Origin: Eubacterium sp. TM05-53
GTDB taxonomy: Bacteria; Bacillota_I; Bacilli_A; Erysipelotrichales; Erysipelotrichaceae
Direction of reading: 5' to 3'
Length of the DNA: 64,000 nucleotides
Assembly: GCF_003436425.1 (NCBI RefSeq)
Contig: NZ_QSPK01000006.1
Coordinates: 4,082-68,081, forward strand
The notes under the pieces are model-generated. The model was not told the origin of the DNA and did no database searches. It saw nothing but the letters and a program-made list of their open reading frames with translations. Both the position numbers and the translations under genes were made by a program. Below are positions 8,157-17,881 of the stretch, piece by piece (within the stretch, counting starts at the first letter, position 1; the number at the start of each line of letters is the position of its first letter).

Positions 8157-8938
8157 TGCAAGTTTTTAAGAATATATATGATTATAGAGAATTATTAAAA
8201 ACAAATATAAAAAAAGATATTCGCGGAAAATACAAAGGTTCTTTTTTAGGTGTACTTTGGTCTTTCTTGAATCCATTGTTACAAGTTGTTGTTTACTATA
8301 TTGTATTCCCTTATTTAATGCGTGGTGCAACCATTCCTAATTATATTGTTTATCTAGTTACAGGAATTATTCCTTGGACTTTTTTTGCCACGGTTGTTAC
8401 AACAGGTACAACTTGTATAAAAACGAATCAAGGTATTATTAAAAAAGTTTATTTCCCTAGAGAAATACTTGTTATATCACAAGTATTAAGTGGATTGATC
8501 AACTTCTTTATTTCTTGTATTATTGTAGTTTTATTCTGTTTAGCTTTTGGTGTAGGTATTTCAATTCATATTTTGATAATTCCAGTTATTGCGATTATTC
8601 AATCTATTTTATGTATGGGAATTGTATTTATTCTTTCATCTGTTGATGTATATATTCAGGATCTAGAATATATTGTTACTTTTATCATTAATATGTTATT
8701 TTATGGAACACCTATTTTATATGCTTTATCACAATTCAATGATGCTGGAATATTAGGAAAATTAATTCAATTAAACCCTTTAACTACAATTATGAATGCA
8801 TACAGAGATGGTTTCTTGTATCATCAATGGCCTGAGATGTCAGGACTTTTAATTGTGACTTTGTTTAGCGTTGTGGTATTAATTGTTGGATATATAATTT
8901 TCAAAAAATTAGAAAAAGGATTTGCTGAACAACTATAA
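8156..8938 (+). CDS. polysaccharide ABC exporter, permease subunit (Wzm/TagG-like, ABC-2 type)
   Basis: Integral membrane partner of the ATPase at 7017. It has about six hydrophobic segments. The amphipathic N-terminal stretch RGKYKGSFLGVLWSFLNP and the VYFPREILVISQVLSGLINF-like block (conserved from VYFPREI) are hallmarks of TagG/RfbD/Wzm permeases. The 260-residue length is normal. It starts one base before the end of the ATPase gene, so the two subunits are coupled. This is the only ABC-type exporter in the window. The large glycosyltransferases around it, without a Wzy in sections 3-5, suggest a polymer completed inside the cell. Confidence 0.93.
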   Translation: MQVFKNIYDYRELLKTNIKKDIRGKYKGSFLGVLWSFLNPLLQVVVYYIVFPYLMRGATIPNYIVYLVTGIIPWTFFATVVTTGTTCIKTNQGIIKKVYFPREILVISQVLSGLINFFISCIIVVLFCLAFGVGISIHILIIPVIAIIQSILCMGIVFILSSVDVYIQDLEYIVTFIINMLFYGTPILYALSQFNDAGILGKLIQLNPLTTIMNAYRDGFLYHQWPEMSGLLIVTLFSVVVLIVGYIIFKKLEKGFAEQL

Positions 8939-8956
8939 TTTTTAAGGAGATAAAAT

Positions 8957-11158
8957 ATGGTAGATATTATTGTACCTATATATAATGCATATAAAGCCGT
9001 TGAAGAATGTATCAATAGCATTATTAAGCATACGGATTTAACAAAAAACAGGCTTATTTTGATTAATGACAAAAGTACGGATGCGAATATTTTAGGTTTA
9101 TTAAATTCATTTAAAAATCAATATGCATCATTAAATATTATTGTATTAGATAATGAAATCAATCTAGGTTTTGTAGGAACTGTAAACAAAGGAATGGAAT
9201 ATTCAGATAGTGATGTTATTTTGTTAAACAGTGATACGGAAGTATCTGATTTTTGGCTTGAAGAAATGGAAAAGTGTGCATACTCACAAGATGATGTTGC
9301 GACAGTTACAGCTTTATCAAACAATGCCACTTTGGCTTCTGTTCCAAATGGCTTACAGCCTAATAAATTACCAGATTCTATGAGTTTTGATGAATACGCG
9401 AATATGGTCTATTCACGATCTTTAAGACGTTATCCACAAATCCCTACAGCTCATGGCTTTTGTATGTATATTCGAAGAAATGTATTAAATGTTGTTGGAT
9501 TATTTGATCAAGAAACATTCGGTAAAGGATATGGGGAAGAAAATGATTTTTCATATCGTTGTATGGATTTTGGGTATAAACATTTATTATGTGACAGTGT
9601 AATTGTATATCACAAAGAAAGTCAGTCTTTTAATGAAAAAAAAGAACAATTGATCAATGTGAATATGAAAATATTACGAAAGAGATATCCTTTGTATGTT
9701 AAAAACACTGAAAATTGGTGCTCTAAATTTCCAATAAAAGATATTTGCGATAATGTGAGAATTGGTATTGAAAATCGTGATAGATCCAATATTTTATTTT
9801 TGATTCATGATTGGTCAAATGTAAATAGTAATGTAGGTGGAACAACAATTCATTGTTTGGATTTAATTTCTAGATTAAGAAATGATTTCAATATTCATGT
9901 TTTAGCTCCAGAAAATGATGTTTATAAACTACATTCCTATTTTAAAGACAGTGAAATTTGTAATGATGTAGGTTTATTCAAGAAAAACGTGATGCCTTCT
10001 TTTTATGATGCAGATTATCGTAAGATGCTAGAAACAATTATAGATGGTCTAGGTATTACTACCGTTCATGTACACCATATGATTGGTCATTATTTTGATG
10101 TTGTAGATGTATGCCGTGAAAAAAATGTTCAATCCATTATCACTCTTCATGATTTTTATAGTCTTTGTCCAACGATTAATTTACTTTATATGAATAAAGA
10201 ATATTGTATGGAAATGAAGGATAAAGATTGTGTTAAGTGCTTAAAGGATAAGATGGATGTACAAAATAACATCGTAAAAAATTGGCAAGTGCATTGGGGA
10301 CAATTCCTTCAAAAATTTGATCAAGTTATTGTACCATCAAATTCAACGAAAGAAATTATTGAAAATGTGCACACACATATAAATTGCAAAGTTATTGAAC
10401 ATGGAATTGATCTTGAAAGAAATACAGCACTTGAAAGAAATGAAAAGGATGTTTTTAATGTTGCCTTTGTAGGTGTTATGTTGCCACATAAGGGAAGTAA
10501 AGTTCTTGAATATTTTGTTAAACATTGTAAGAACAGAAATATTAAGTTTCATTTATTTGGTATAGCACATTCGGATTTATTAAAGAAAAATCATTCTAAC
10601 TATGAATATCATGGTGTATATAAACGAAACGAATTGCCTCGATTACTAAAGGAAAACAAAATTCATTTAGTATGTAATCTTTCTATATGGCCTGAGACCT
10701 ATTCTTATACTTTAACAGAAACCATTGCATGTGGGGTTCCTGTTCTATCTTACAATATAGGTGCAGTTGGTGAACGCATTTTAAAAAATGGTTTTGGATG
10801 GATTTTAGAGAATAAAGATATGAATTATGCTTTAAAAAAGATTTCTGAAATATCGAAAAATCTAGATGAGTATAATACGAGAATTCGTAATATTAATTCA
10901 TATAGTATTAAGTCTACTTCTGAAATGTGTTTAGAATATAAAGATATGTACAAATCTTCTAATGAAATCAATGTCTCACATGAATCAATTGAAAACTTAT
11001 GTCGTTTATTTGTGGATAACAATCAATTAGGCAATTTAATGAAAGAACAGATTACAGATGAACTTAAACTAAAATTAAATTCTAGACGTTGGAGAATGGT
11101 TCAAAATATTAGAACGCCAAGAATTGTAAGATTAGCTAGAAAGGTATTAACTAGGTGA
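8957..11158 (+). CDS. two-domain glycosyltransferase (GT2 plus GT4)
   Basis: A 733-residue fusion. Residues 1 to about 260 form a GT2 domain (VDIIVPIYNAYKA, ILINDKSTD, ILLNSDTEVSDFW, HGFCMYIRRNVL, GYGEENDFSYR). Residues from about 275 to 640 form a GT4 domain (ILFLIHDWSN, GGTTIHCLDLISRL, VHVHHMIGHYFD, VPSNSTKEII, ENVAFVGV-like donor strand). The GT4 EX7E motif spans Glu580 and Glu588 in PETYSYTLTETIACGVP. The C-terminal 90 residues are helical and basic, as expected for membrane association. Two catalytic domains imply addition of two sugars or alternating linkages. It follows the exporter by 18 bases with an AAGGAG site. Sugar specificity is unknown. Confidence 0.9.
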   Translation: MVDIIVPIYNAYKAVEECINSIIKHTDLTKNRLILINDKSTDANILGLLNSFKNQYASLNIIVLDNEINLGFVGTVNKGMEYSDSDVILLNSDTEVSDFWLEEMEKCAYSQDDVATVTALSNNATLASVPNGLQPNKLPDSMSFDEYANMVYSRSLRRYPQIPTAHGFCMYIRRNVLNVVGLFDQETFGKGYGEENDFSYRCMDFGYKHLLCDSVIVYHKESQSFNEKKEQLINVNMKILRKRYPLYVKNTENWCSKFPIKDICDNVRIGIENRDRSNILFLIHDWSNVNSNVGGTTIHCLDLISRLRNDFNIHVLAPENDVYKLHSYFKDSEICNDVGLFKKNVMPSFYDADYRKMLETIIDGLGITTVHVHHMIGHYFDVVDVCREKNVQSIITLHDFYSLCPTINLLYMNKEYCMEMKDKDCVKCLKDKMDVQNNIVKNWQVHWGQFLQKFDQVIVPSNSTKEIIENVHTHINCKVIEHGIDLERNTALERNEKDVFNVAFVGVMLPHKGSKVLEYFVKHCKNRNIKFHLFGIAHSDLLKKNHSNYEYHGVYKRNELPRLLKENKIHLVCNLSIWPETYSYTLTETIACGVPVLSYNIGAVGERILKNGFGWILENKDMNYALKKISEISKNLDEYNTRIRNINSYSIKSTSEMCLEYKDMYKSSNEINVSHESIENLCRLFVDNNQLGNLMKEQITDELKLKLNSRRWRMVQNIRTPRIVRLARKVLTR

Positions 11159-11165
11159 TATGAAT

Positions 11166-12005
11166 ATGAAACTTGCAGGTGTAGTCGTTCTATATAATCC
11201 AGATCAGAAAGTATTGGATAATATTTCTTCGTATATTGATGAATTAGATGTTTTATATTTGGTTGATAATTCAAACGTAGATAATTCTAAATTCTTTTTA
11301 AATGATAAGTTTGAATATATTCCATTGTTGAAAAACACTGGAATTGCGCATGCATTAAATGTTGGAGCAAAAAAAGCATTGGATAGTAACTACAAGTATT
11401 TATTAACAATGGATCAAGATAGTAAATTTGAGTCGGATGCTTTGAAAAACATGAAGAATATTATTGATAACGATATAGATAAAGATAATGTTGGTATTTA
11501 TTCTCCTTTTCACAAAACTGCGATATCGGATCCAGTGCCATCTGAATTATTTACAAGTCCTTTAGTAGTAATGACAAGTGGAAATATCATTAATCTTGAT
11601 ATTTACAAATGCGTAGAAGGATTTAAAGAATGGATGTTCATTGATTGTGTAGATTTTGAATATGGTTTAAATGTTCGAAAACATGGGTATACCATTAAAC
11701 AAATCAACACTGTATTCCTTGATCATGAACTTGGTGATTATGAAATAAAATATTTTTTAAATAAGAAAATCTTCTGTGATAATCATAGTGCATTGAGAAG
11801 ATATTATATTGTTAGAAATAGTTTCTATTTATATGATTTATATCATGATGATTTTCCAGATTATTGTGAGGCTGTTAAAAGACAAGCTAAACAAAGTTTC
11901 TTTTATGCAACAGTCTTTGAAAAACATGGATTTAAAAAATTGATTTATATGATTCGAGGGTATAGAGATTATCGAAAGGGTAAAAAGGGAGAATATGGGA
12001 AATAG
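11166..12005 (+). CDS. GT2 glycosyltransferase, rhamnosyltransferase (RfbF-like) type
   Basis: Paralogue of the gene at 2115, with the same landmarks: GVVVLYNPDQ, YLVDNSN, KNTGIAHALNVGA, LLTMDQDSKF and FIDCVDFEYGLN. An ATG at 11160 is also in frame. The ATG at 11166 is preferred because the AGGTGA site at 11153-11158 would touch the first ATG but is 7 bases from the second. It overlaps the following DUF2142 gene by 11 bases. A dTDP-rhamnose donor is plausible from family resemblance and the rml genes in the same locus, but has to be treated as inference. Confidence 0.85.
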   Translation: MKLAGVVVLYNPDQKVLDNISSYIDELDVLYLVDNSNVDNSKFFLNDKFEYIPLLKNTGIAHALNVGAKKALDSNYKYLLTMDQDSKFESDALKNMKNIIDNDIDKDNVGIYSPFHKTAISDPVPSELFTSPLVVMTSGNIINLDIYKCVEGFKEWMFIDCVDFEYGLNVRKHGYTIKQINTVFLDHELGDYEIKYFLNKKIFCDNHSALRRYYIVRNSFYLYDLYHDDFPDYCEAVKRQAKQSFFYATVFEKHGFKKLIYMIRGYRDYRKGKKGEYGK

Positions 12006-13875
12006 GATTAGTAAATATATAAAAAATATAGATATAAAGAAATGTATTACTACAATTTTAGTTTTATTTGTAATATTGAATACATTCATGGTATATCAAA
12101 ATAAAATTTGTCGCTTGAATGAAGTTCCTGTATATAGTGGTGAAGAGATATCTTTGACAAACTTATCATCGAATTATGACATGGAATTTAATACAAATTT
12201 TAAATCGATAAAAGGACTTAAATTGTATTTGAATTATAATAGTGATAACGAAACTAAAGTAAATGTATCTTTATTAGATGAAAATAAAAATGTACTAGCG
12301 GTTAAGGATGTGCTTATTTCTAAAGAGAAAACAGCAGAACCTGTTAGTATTATGTTTGATTCAAATGTTGCTCTATCGGGAGAAAAAAATTATATTGAAA
12401 TTAAAAGTGATAGTACAGATGTGGCAATTGAAGAAGTAGAGAATCATGCAAAATTAACTTTAATTACGAAAGAATTGAATAATTTTCAAAAACTATTTAA
12501 TTTGATTGGAATCCTATTTGTCATATTACTCATTGTTATTTATTTGTTCAAAAATTTAATTTTTAATTCAAAATATATATCCATTATTTTTGTAGGAACT
12601 ATTTTTATATCTGGGCTTACATATTCATTATTAATACCTATTGGTAATTCACCAGATGAAGCACTCCATATGAATACAGCTTACTATTACTCAAATGAAA
12701 TTCTTCATGTGGATAATAGTAAAGGAATTCAGATGAGACAGTGTGATACAGAACAATTTAAAAATAATGGTGTTAGTTATTCCGAAATGACAACATATAT
12801 TAGTCGTTTTACTGAAAAATGTGGTGATACAACGATGGTGCAAACAGATAGACAGCCATTAAATGTAAAAAGATATGCATTTTCGTATATTCCACAAGCG
12901 TTGGGAATCAGCGTTGGAAGAATCTTACATCTTAATACAATATTAACATTTTATTTAGCTAAGTTATTTAACTTAATTTCATATTCTTTACTTGTTTTAC
13001 TAGCGTTTAAAATTACAAATAAAAATCATTTATTATTGTATTTTGTAGCATCTCTTCCGATGACTTTACAACAAGCTGGATCCATTTCATATGATTCTAT
13101 GACTTTTGGATTGTCACTTTGTGCTACTGCAATTGTTTTTGAATTGTTTGAAGGAAAAGTAGTTGGAAAGAAAAAAGGTATATTGTACACAGTTATCTGT
13201 ATATTGCTCTTACTATGTAAACAATGTGCATATATTGCAGTGGCATTATTACCTTTAGTGTTAATTTTACTAAATTGGTTAAAAACAAAATATATATTTG
13301 ATAAAGATAAAATTAAAAATTTATTATTAAAAGTTATACCGATTGTCATATTAATTTACTTTATAACGTGCCTTGTGCTAGGTAAAAAATTTAATACTAC
13401 TTCTCCATTGTATTTTGCATTAAATCCAATTGAATTATTAAGAAAAGTTGTTTTATCTCTAGATAATTGGGGGATTTACTACTTTAGAACATTATTTACA
13501 GGAGGATTTGGCACAGACGAAATCCAAGCATCTCAATTAATGAATATGTTTTATTTTGCGTTCTTTGTATATTTGATTTTTGCAGGAAGAAAATCGGAGT
13601 CGAAAACATTATTTCATAGAATTTGTATATGGTGTGTTTGTTTAATAACTACATATGGATTATTATATGTTTTCCAGAATCAAACACCTCTTGAATGGGG
13701 ATATATTTGGGGGATTCAAGGAAGGTATTTTACTCCGGTACTTGTTTTATTTATGTATAGTCTTTCAACAAAAGGATCTTTTGATCAGAATGAAAAGATA
13801 AGTCTTATAAATTTAAATATGTTTTTAAATACATGTATGCTATTTGAATTATTCTTTTTAAGGACTATGTTGTAG
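11995..13875 (+). CDS. DUF2142-type multi-pass membrane protein, putative GT-C glycosyltransferase
   Basis: The N-terminal transmembrane segment (about 17-37) is followed by an extracytoplasmic beta-rich domain (about 40-165; GLKLYLNYNSDNE, NYIEIKSDS). Then come roughly ten hydrophobic segments. The loop IGNSPDEALHMNTAYYYS after the second membrane segment has the PDE-H motif that DUF2142 proteins share with GT-C enzymes, where the acidic residues would act on a polyprenyl-phosphate sugar outside the membrane. A late GIQGRYFTP motif is shared with the next gene. It is 626 residues long. A role in adding side-chain sugars from a lipid-phosphate donor is inferred; the polyprenyl-phosphate synthase at 26119 could supply the donor. 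Confidence 0.75.
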   Translation: MGNRISKYIKNIDIKKCITTILVLFVILNTFMVYQNKICRLNEVPVYSGEEISLTNLSSNYDMEFNTNFKSIKGLKLYLNYNSDNETKVNVSLLDENKNVLAVKDVLISKEKTAEPVSIMFDSNVALSGEKNYIEIKSDSTDVAIEEVENHAKLTLITKELNNFQKLFNLIGILFVILLIVIYLFKNLIFNSKYISIIFVGTIFISGLTYSLLIPIGNSPDEALHMNTAYYYSNEILHVDNSKGIQMRQCDTEQFKNNGVSYSEMTTYISRFTEKCGDTTMVQTDRQPLNVKRYAFSYIPQALGISVGRILHLNTILTFYLAKLFNLISYSLLVLLAFKITNKNHLLLYFVASLPMTLQQAGSISYDSMTFGLSLCATAIVFELFEGKVVGKKKGILYTVICILLLLCKQCAYIAVALLPLVLILLNWLKTKYIFDKDKIKNLLLKVIPIVILIYFITCLVLGKKFNTTSPLYFALNPIELLRKVVLSLDNWGIYYFRTLFTGGFGTDEIQASQLMNMFYFAFFVYLIFAGRKSESKTLFHRICIWCVCLITTYGLLYVFQNQTPLEWGYIWGIQGRYFTPVLVLFMYSLSTKGSFDQNEKISLINLNMFLNTCMLFELFFLRTML

Positions 13876-13887
13876 GAGGTGGTTAAT

Positions 13888-15447
13888 TTGGAATATCTGA
13901 TTTTTATTCTAGGTTGCCTAATTGCTTGTGCGATTGCATTTGCAGTCAATAAAGCTAAAGTGTTTAACTTTATGAATCAAATTAAAAAAGATTTTTTTGC
14001 TTATATTATTGAATTTGTAATGTCAATTATATCTTTAGTTCTATTGTTTCAATGCTTTATATTTTATCATTATTGGCATAACTTCAATGTAATTTTATAT
14101 GTTTTATCGATTATTAGTTTATCTATATTAATTATTGTGATATGCAAAATGATAAACAATAATAAGAATGATTTAAGCAAACTATTTATTATTATTATGA
14201 TTCCTATTGGATTAACATTCTTAATGTGTATGTTACCAGACTATGTACCGGATGAACAAGCACACTTTCAAAGAGCTTATCAAGTTTCGTGGTTTCATTT
14301 AAGTACTGGAATTCATGGGATGATTGACTCAGATTATGCAATTATGAAATTTAATGATTATAAGAATATTTTTTCTTATATCAATATCAATCCTAATCCT
14401 ACGTATAAAATGTATCATGAAGCTTGCGCTTATAACTTCATCTGTTATATTTTACCTGCTATTGTTCTTGCGATATCTAGAGTATTACATTTCTCTTTAT
14501 ATTTATCATACTATTTAGGTAGAATGGCAAACTTGGTTTTGTACATTGTTTTAATTTCGTATGCGATAAAGATTACACCAAAATGCAAGAAAATCTTCTT
14601 TGCGTTAGGCTTTAATCCAATGTTTATTCATTTGGCTGCTTCCTATTCAGCAGATGTATTGGTAACAAGTATCTCTGTACTTTCCATTGCCTATTTCTTA
14701 TATTTGTTTGAAAAAGCAGAAATCAGTAAAAAAGATGTCATAATTGTCTTGACAATGATATTCATCATTGCGATGACTAAATATGTCTATTTACCAGTCT
14801 TTGGTATTTATTTTGCAATCATTCCAAAATTGTTAAGAATGTCAAAAATAAATTGGATTGTTTTAGTCATTTGTGCGATTGTTGGTTGTGCTTATATTTA
14901 TGTTTCATTAAAACTAAATACAAATACGGAAGTAATTGCTTCTCAAAAAGAATATTATGAAGCTGCCAATGTAGATGGGACTCGCCAATTAGAATTTTTA
15001 TTATCGGATAAATTGAACATTCTGAGAGTTTTAAAAGCAACCTTTGTAACTAAAATATTTTATTATTTTGATAACTTTATAAATCGTTTAGGTTGGTTAA
15101 CAATATTTATTAATAAATTCTCATTCGTTTTCTATTATGTAATCTTAGTGTTAGCGCCATTTGTAGAAAATGCGAAATTAAATATTAAAAACCGAATCTG
15201 GTTTGTTGTTATTGGCGGTATTATTTCAATCCTTGTTGTCATGGGATTGTACTTATACTTTACACCAGTTGGATGGATGACTTCTGAAGGCGTGCAAGGA
15301 AGGTATTTTATACCTTGTGCTGCTTTATTCTTGGTGGCTCTTTCAAATGGATTGTTGAAAAAATTCGATAACAATCTATTGTTTGCCGTATCTGTATTTG
15401 TGATAAATATTTTAGTTGCAAATGATATTTTAATGTTCTTTATTTAA
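13888..15447 (+). CDS. second DUF2142-type membrane protein, putative GT-C glycosyltransferase
   Basis: Tandem relative of the preceding gene without its large extracytoplasmic N-terminal domain. It has about eleven or twelve hydrophobic segments. The loop LPDYVPDEQAHFQRAYQVS and the late GVQGRYFIPCAALFLVALSN match DUF2142 landmarks. The open frame begins at a GTG at 13879, but that codon lies inside the AGGAGG site (13874-13879). The TTG at 13888, 8 bases downstream, is the sensible start and gives 519 residues. A strong terminator closes the operon after the stop. Possible functions are a lipid-linked sugar transferase or a polymer-modifying membrane enzyme. Confidence 0.75.
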   Translation: MEYLIFILGCLIACAIAFAVNKAKVFNFMNQIKKDFFAYIIEFVMSIISLVLLFQCFIFYHYWHNFNVILYVLSIISLSILIIVICKMINNNKNDLSKLFIIIMIPIGLTFLMCMLPDYVPDEQAHFQRAYQVSWFHLSTGIHGMIDSDYAIMKFNDYKNIFSYININPNPTYKMYHEACAYNFICYILPAIVLAISRVLHFSLYLSYYLGRMANLVLYIVLISYAIKITPKCKKIFFALGFNPMFIHLAASYSADVLVTSISVLSIAYFLYLFEKAEISKKDVIIVLTMIFIIAMTKYVYLPVFGIYFAIIPKLLRMSKINWIVLVICAIVGCAYIYVSLKLNTNTEVIASQKEYYEAANVDGTRQLEFLLSDKLNILRVLKATFVTKIFYYFDNFINRLGWLTIFINKFSFVFYYVILVLAPFVENAKLNIKNRIWFVVIGGIISILVVMGLYLYFTPVGWMTSEGVQGRYFIPCAALFLVALSNGLLKKFDNNLLFAVSVFVINILVANDILMFFI

Positions 15448-15458
15448 ATGCTGAAATT

Positions 15459-15486
15459 AGCTTTACGATAGTAAAGCTTTTTTTTA
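15459..15486 (+). terminator. intrinsic terminator of the exporter operon
   Basis: Perfect 8-bp stem (15459-15466 with 15471-15478), GATA loop, followed directly by a run of T to about 15486. Confidence 0.87.
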
Positions 15487-15493
15487 ATGATTT

Positions 15494-15502
15494 TGCTATA
15501 AT
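15494..15502 (+). promoter_or_regulatory. extended -10 promoter for the 15537-22493 operon
   Basis: TGCTATAAT forms an extended -10 box. The expected -35 position falls within the preceding terminator and has no good match, so the TG extension is the main support. Confidence 0.45.
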
Positions 15503-15536
15503 TTAAGATAGATATTTTAAATTGAGGTGTTTCATC

Positions 15537-16649
15537 ATGAAGAAAATATTGGTAACACAATCATCTATGCCTAGTTTAGAGGAATATGTAGAAGAGATAA
15601 AAGATATGTGGGATACGCATTGGCTTACAAATATGGGGCCTAAACATAAAAAGTTTCAAGAGGAATTGAAACAATATTTAGGTGTTGAAAATATAGATTT
15701 AATGACAAATGGTCATATGGCTTTAGAATTGTCTTTACAGGCATTAAATATATCTGGTGAAGTAATTACAACTCCATTTACTTTTGCATCGACAACACAT
15801 GCGATTGTCCGTAATGGATTAGAGCCTGTATTCTGTGATATTGATCCTAATGACTTTACTATGGATGTCACAAAATTGGAATCTTTGATTACAGATCGTA
15901 CTTGTGCCATTATGCCAGTCCATGTATATGGAAATGTTTGTAACATTGAAGAGATTGATCGTATTGCTAAAAAATATGGCTTAAAAGTGATTTATGATGC
16001 AGCCCATACGTTTGGTGAAACATACAAAGGTAAAGGCATTGGTTCTTATGGGGATGTATCATGTTTTAGTTTTCATGCCACAAAAGTATTTAATTCGATT
16101 GAAGGTGGAGCTGTTTGCTTTGGAAATGAATTAAAAGACTTTGGCTTAGATTTATATCGATTAAAGAATTTTGGAATTCGTGGAACAGAAGTGGTAGATG
16201 CTGTAGGGGCCAATGCGAAAATGAATGAATTCTGTGCAGCTATGGGAATTTGTAATTTGCGTCATGTGGATGAAGAAATTGAAAAAAGAAGAGTTGTCGT
16301 TGAAAGATATCGTAGTCGTTTAGCAGGTGTAGAAGGACTACAGTTAAATTCGATTCAAAAGGATGTTAAGCCAAATTATGCATATTTTCCAGTTGTATTT
16401 GATGATAAAGTCTTTGGCGCAACACGTAATGAAGTGTTTGAAAAATTAGCTGAACATGGAATTGGAGCAAGAAAATATTTCTATCCATTAACGAATAGTT
16501 TTGATTGTTTCAACGGAAAGTATGATTTAGATAAGACACCTGTCGCAAGACATATTAGTAATCGTGTTTTAACTTTACCTTTATATGCAGATTTAGCATT
16601 GGAAGATGTAGATCGAATTTGTGATGTTATACTTAAATGTAAAAAATAG
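15537..16649 (+). CDS. DegT/DnrJ/EryC1/StrS-family PLP sugar aminotransferase
   Basis: Transfers an amino group to a keto sugar nucleotide or similar substrate. Landmarks are MTNGHMALELSLQAL, EVITTPFTFASTTHAI, MPVHVYGNVCN, IYDAAHTFG (Asp binding the PLP pyridine nitrogen) and SFHATKVFNSIEGG, where Lys183 should form the Schiff base. The end (FYPLTNSF, VLTLPLYADL) is typical. A GAGGTG site at 15524-15529 selects the ATG at 15537 over the upstream TTG at 15522, giving 370 residues, normal for the family. The next two genes (ATP-grasp ligase and epimerase) follow closely. The three probably make or use an amino sugar. It is distinct from the second family member at 54547. Confidence 0.92.
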   Translation: MKKILVTQSSMPSLEEYVEEIKDMWDTHWLTNMGPKHKKFQEELKQYLGVENIDLMTNGHMALELSLQALNISGEVITTPFTFASTTHAIVRNGLEPVFCDIDPNDFTMDVTKLESLITDRTCAIMPVHVYGNVCNIEEIDRIAKKYGLKVIYDAAHTFGETYKGKGIGSYGDVSCFSFHATKVFNSIEGGAVCFGNELKDFGLDLYRLKNFGIRGTEVVDAVGANAKMNEFCAAMGICNLRHVDEEIEKRRVVVERYRSRLAGVEGLQLNSIQKDVKPNYAYFPVVFDDKVFGATRNEVFEKLAEHGIGARKYFYPLTNSFDCFNGKYDLDKTPVARHISNRVLTLPLYADLALEDVDRICDVILKCKK

Positions 16650-16659
16650 GGGGGATTCA

Positions 16660-17859
16660 ATGAAAAAATTAATGATTTTAGGTGGTTCAAGATATGCGCT
16701 TCCTGTAATTGATGCAGCTCATAAATTGGGAATCTATGTAATTACATGTGATTATTTACCAGATAATATTGCACATAAGTATTCTGATGAATATTGTAAT
16801 GTGAGTATAATTGACAAAGAAAAAACATTAGAATATGCTCAAAAACTTGAAATTGATGGAATCATGTCATTTGCGTGTGATCCTGGTGTAGTTACAGCCG
16901 CATATGTTGCACAGAAAATGGGATTGCCAAATGTCGGACCTTATGAATCTGTATGCATTTTACAAAATAAGAAGAGATTTAGAGATTTCTTAACAAAAAA
17001 TGGTTTTAATGTTCCAATGGCAAAAGGTTATAACAACAAAGAAGAAGCTTTGAATGATATAAAATTATTTCATTGGCCTGTAATTGTTAAACCAACAGAT
17101 TCTGCAGGTAGTAAAGGAGTAACGCGAGTTGATGATCCTAAAGATTTATCAAAGAGCATTGATTATGCATTGTCATATTCACACTCTAATGAATTTATAA
17201 TTGAAGATTTTATTATGCAAAACGGATTTTCATCCGATACAGATAGTTTTTCTATAAATGGAGAATTAAAATATGTATCATTCAATTGTCAAAGATTTGA
17301 TGCAAAAGCAATGAATCCATATACACCAGCTGCTTATAGTTGGCCATCTTCAATGACGTTAGAACATCAAGAAGAATTAAAAAATGAAATATCTCGTCTT
17401 ATTAAATTATTAGGAATGAAAACCGCTGTTTATAATATTGAAACTCGTGAAGGAACGGATGGAAAGGCTTATATTATGGAGTTATCTCCTCGTGGAGGAG
17501 GAAATCGTTTAGCTGAATGTATTCGGTATGCGACTGGAATTGATATGATAACGAATATGGTTAAATATTCTGTTGGGATGAATGTAGATGATATTGAACA
17601 AAAGTCATATGATGGATGTTGGGCAGAAATCATACTTCATAGTGATAAACCAGGAGTCTTCAAAAATTTATGGGTTTCAAATGAAATTGAAATGAATGTA
17701 GTTGAAAAAGATTTATGGATTCAAGAAGGCTGTAAAGTTGGTGGATTTGAAGCAGCAAATGAAGCTATTGGAACTTTAGTGCTTAAATTTGATGATGAAA
17801 AAAGATTAGAACAAGTTTTGAGTAATCAAGATAACTATGTAAAGGTGAATGTCATTTAA
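16660..17859 (+). CDS. ATP-grasp domain ligase, substrate unknown
   Basis: ATP-grasp enzymes join a carboxylate to an amine or similar nucleophile through an acyl-phosphate. Visible parts are a pre-grasp Rossmann-like domain (LMILGGSRYALPVIDAAHKLG), the ATP-grasp start VCILQNKKRFRDFL, the glycine-rich nucleotide loop WPVIVKPTDSAGSKGVTRV, IEDFI, a metal-binding region NIETREG and IMELSPRGGGNRLAECI. A GGGGGGA site at 16649-16655 selects the ATG at 16660 (399 residues). Position between a sugar aminotransferase and a sugar epimerase suggests it could attach an amino acid or other acid to an amino sugar. That is inference. Other ATP-grasp roles, such as peptide-bond formation on a wall component, are equally open. 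Confidence 0.85.
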   Translation: MKKLMILGGSRYALPVIDAAHKLGIYVITCDYLPDNIAHKYSDEYCNVSIIDKEKTLEYAQKLEIDGIMSFACDPGVVTAAYVAQKMGLPNVGPYESVCILQNKKRFRDFLTKNGFNVPMAKGYNNKEEALNDIKLFHWPVIVKPTDSAGSKGVTRVDDPKDLSKSIDYALSYSHSNEFIIEDFIMQNGFSSDTDSFSINGELKYVSFNCQRFDAKAMNPYTPAAYSWPSSMTLEHQEELKNEISRLIKLLGMKTAVYNIETREGTDGKAYIMELSPRGGGNRLAECIRYATGIDMITNMVKYSVGMNVDDIEQKSYDGCWAEIILHSDKPGVFKNLWVSNEIEMNVVEKDLWIQEGCKVGGFEAANEAIGTLVLKFDDEKRLEQVLSNQDNYVKVNVI

Positions 17860-17881
17860 TATTTAGAAAGGTTTTATTTGT

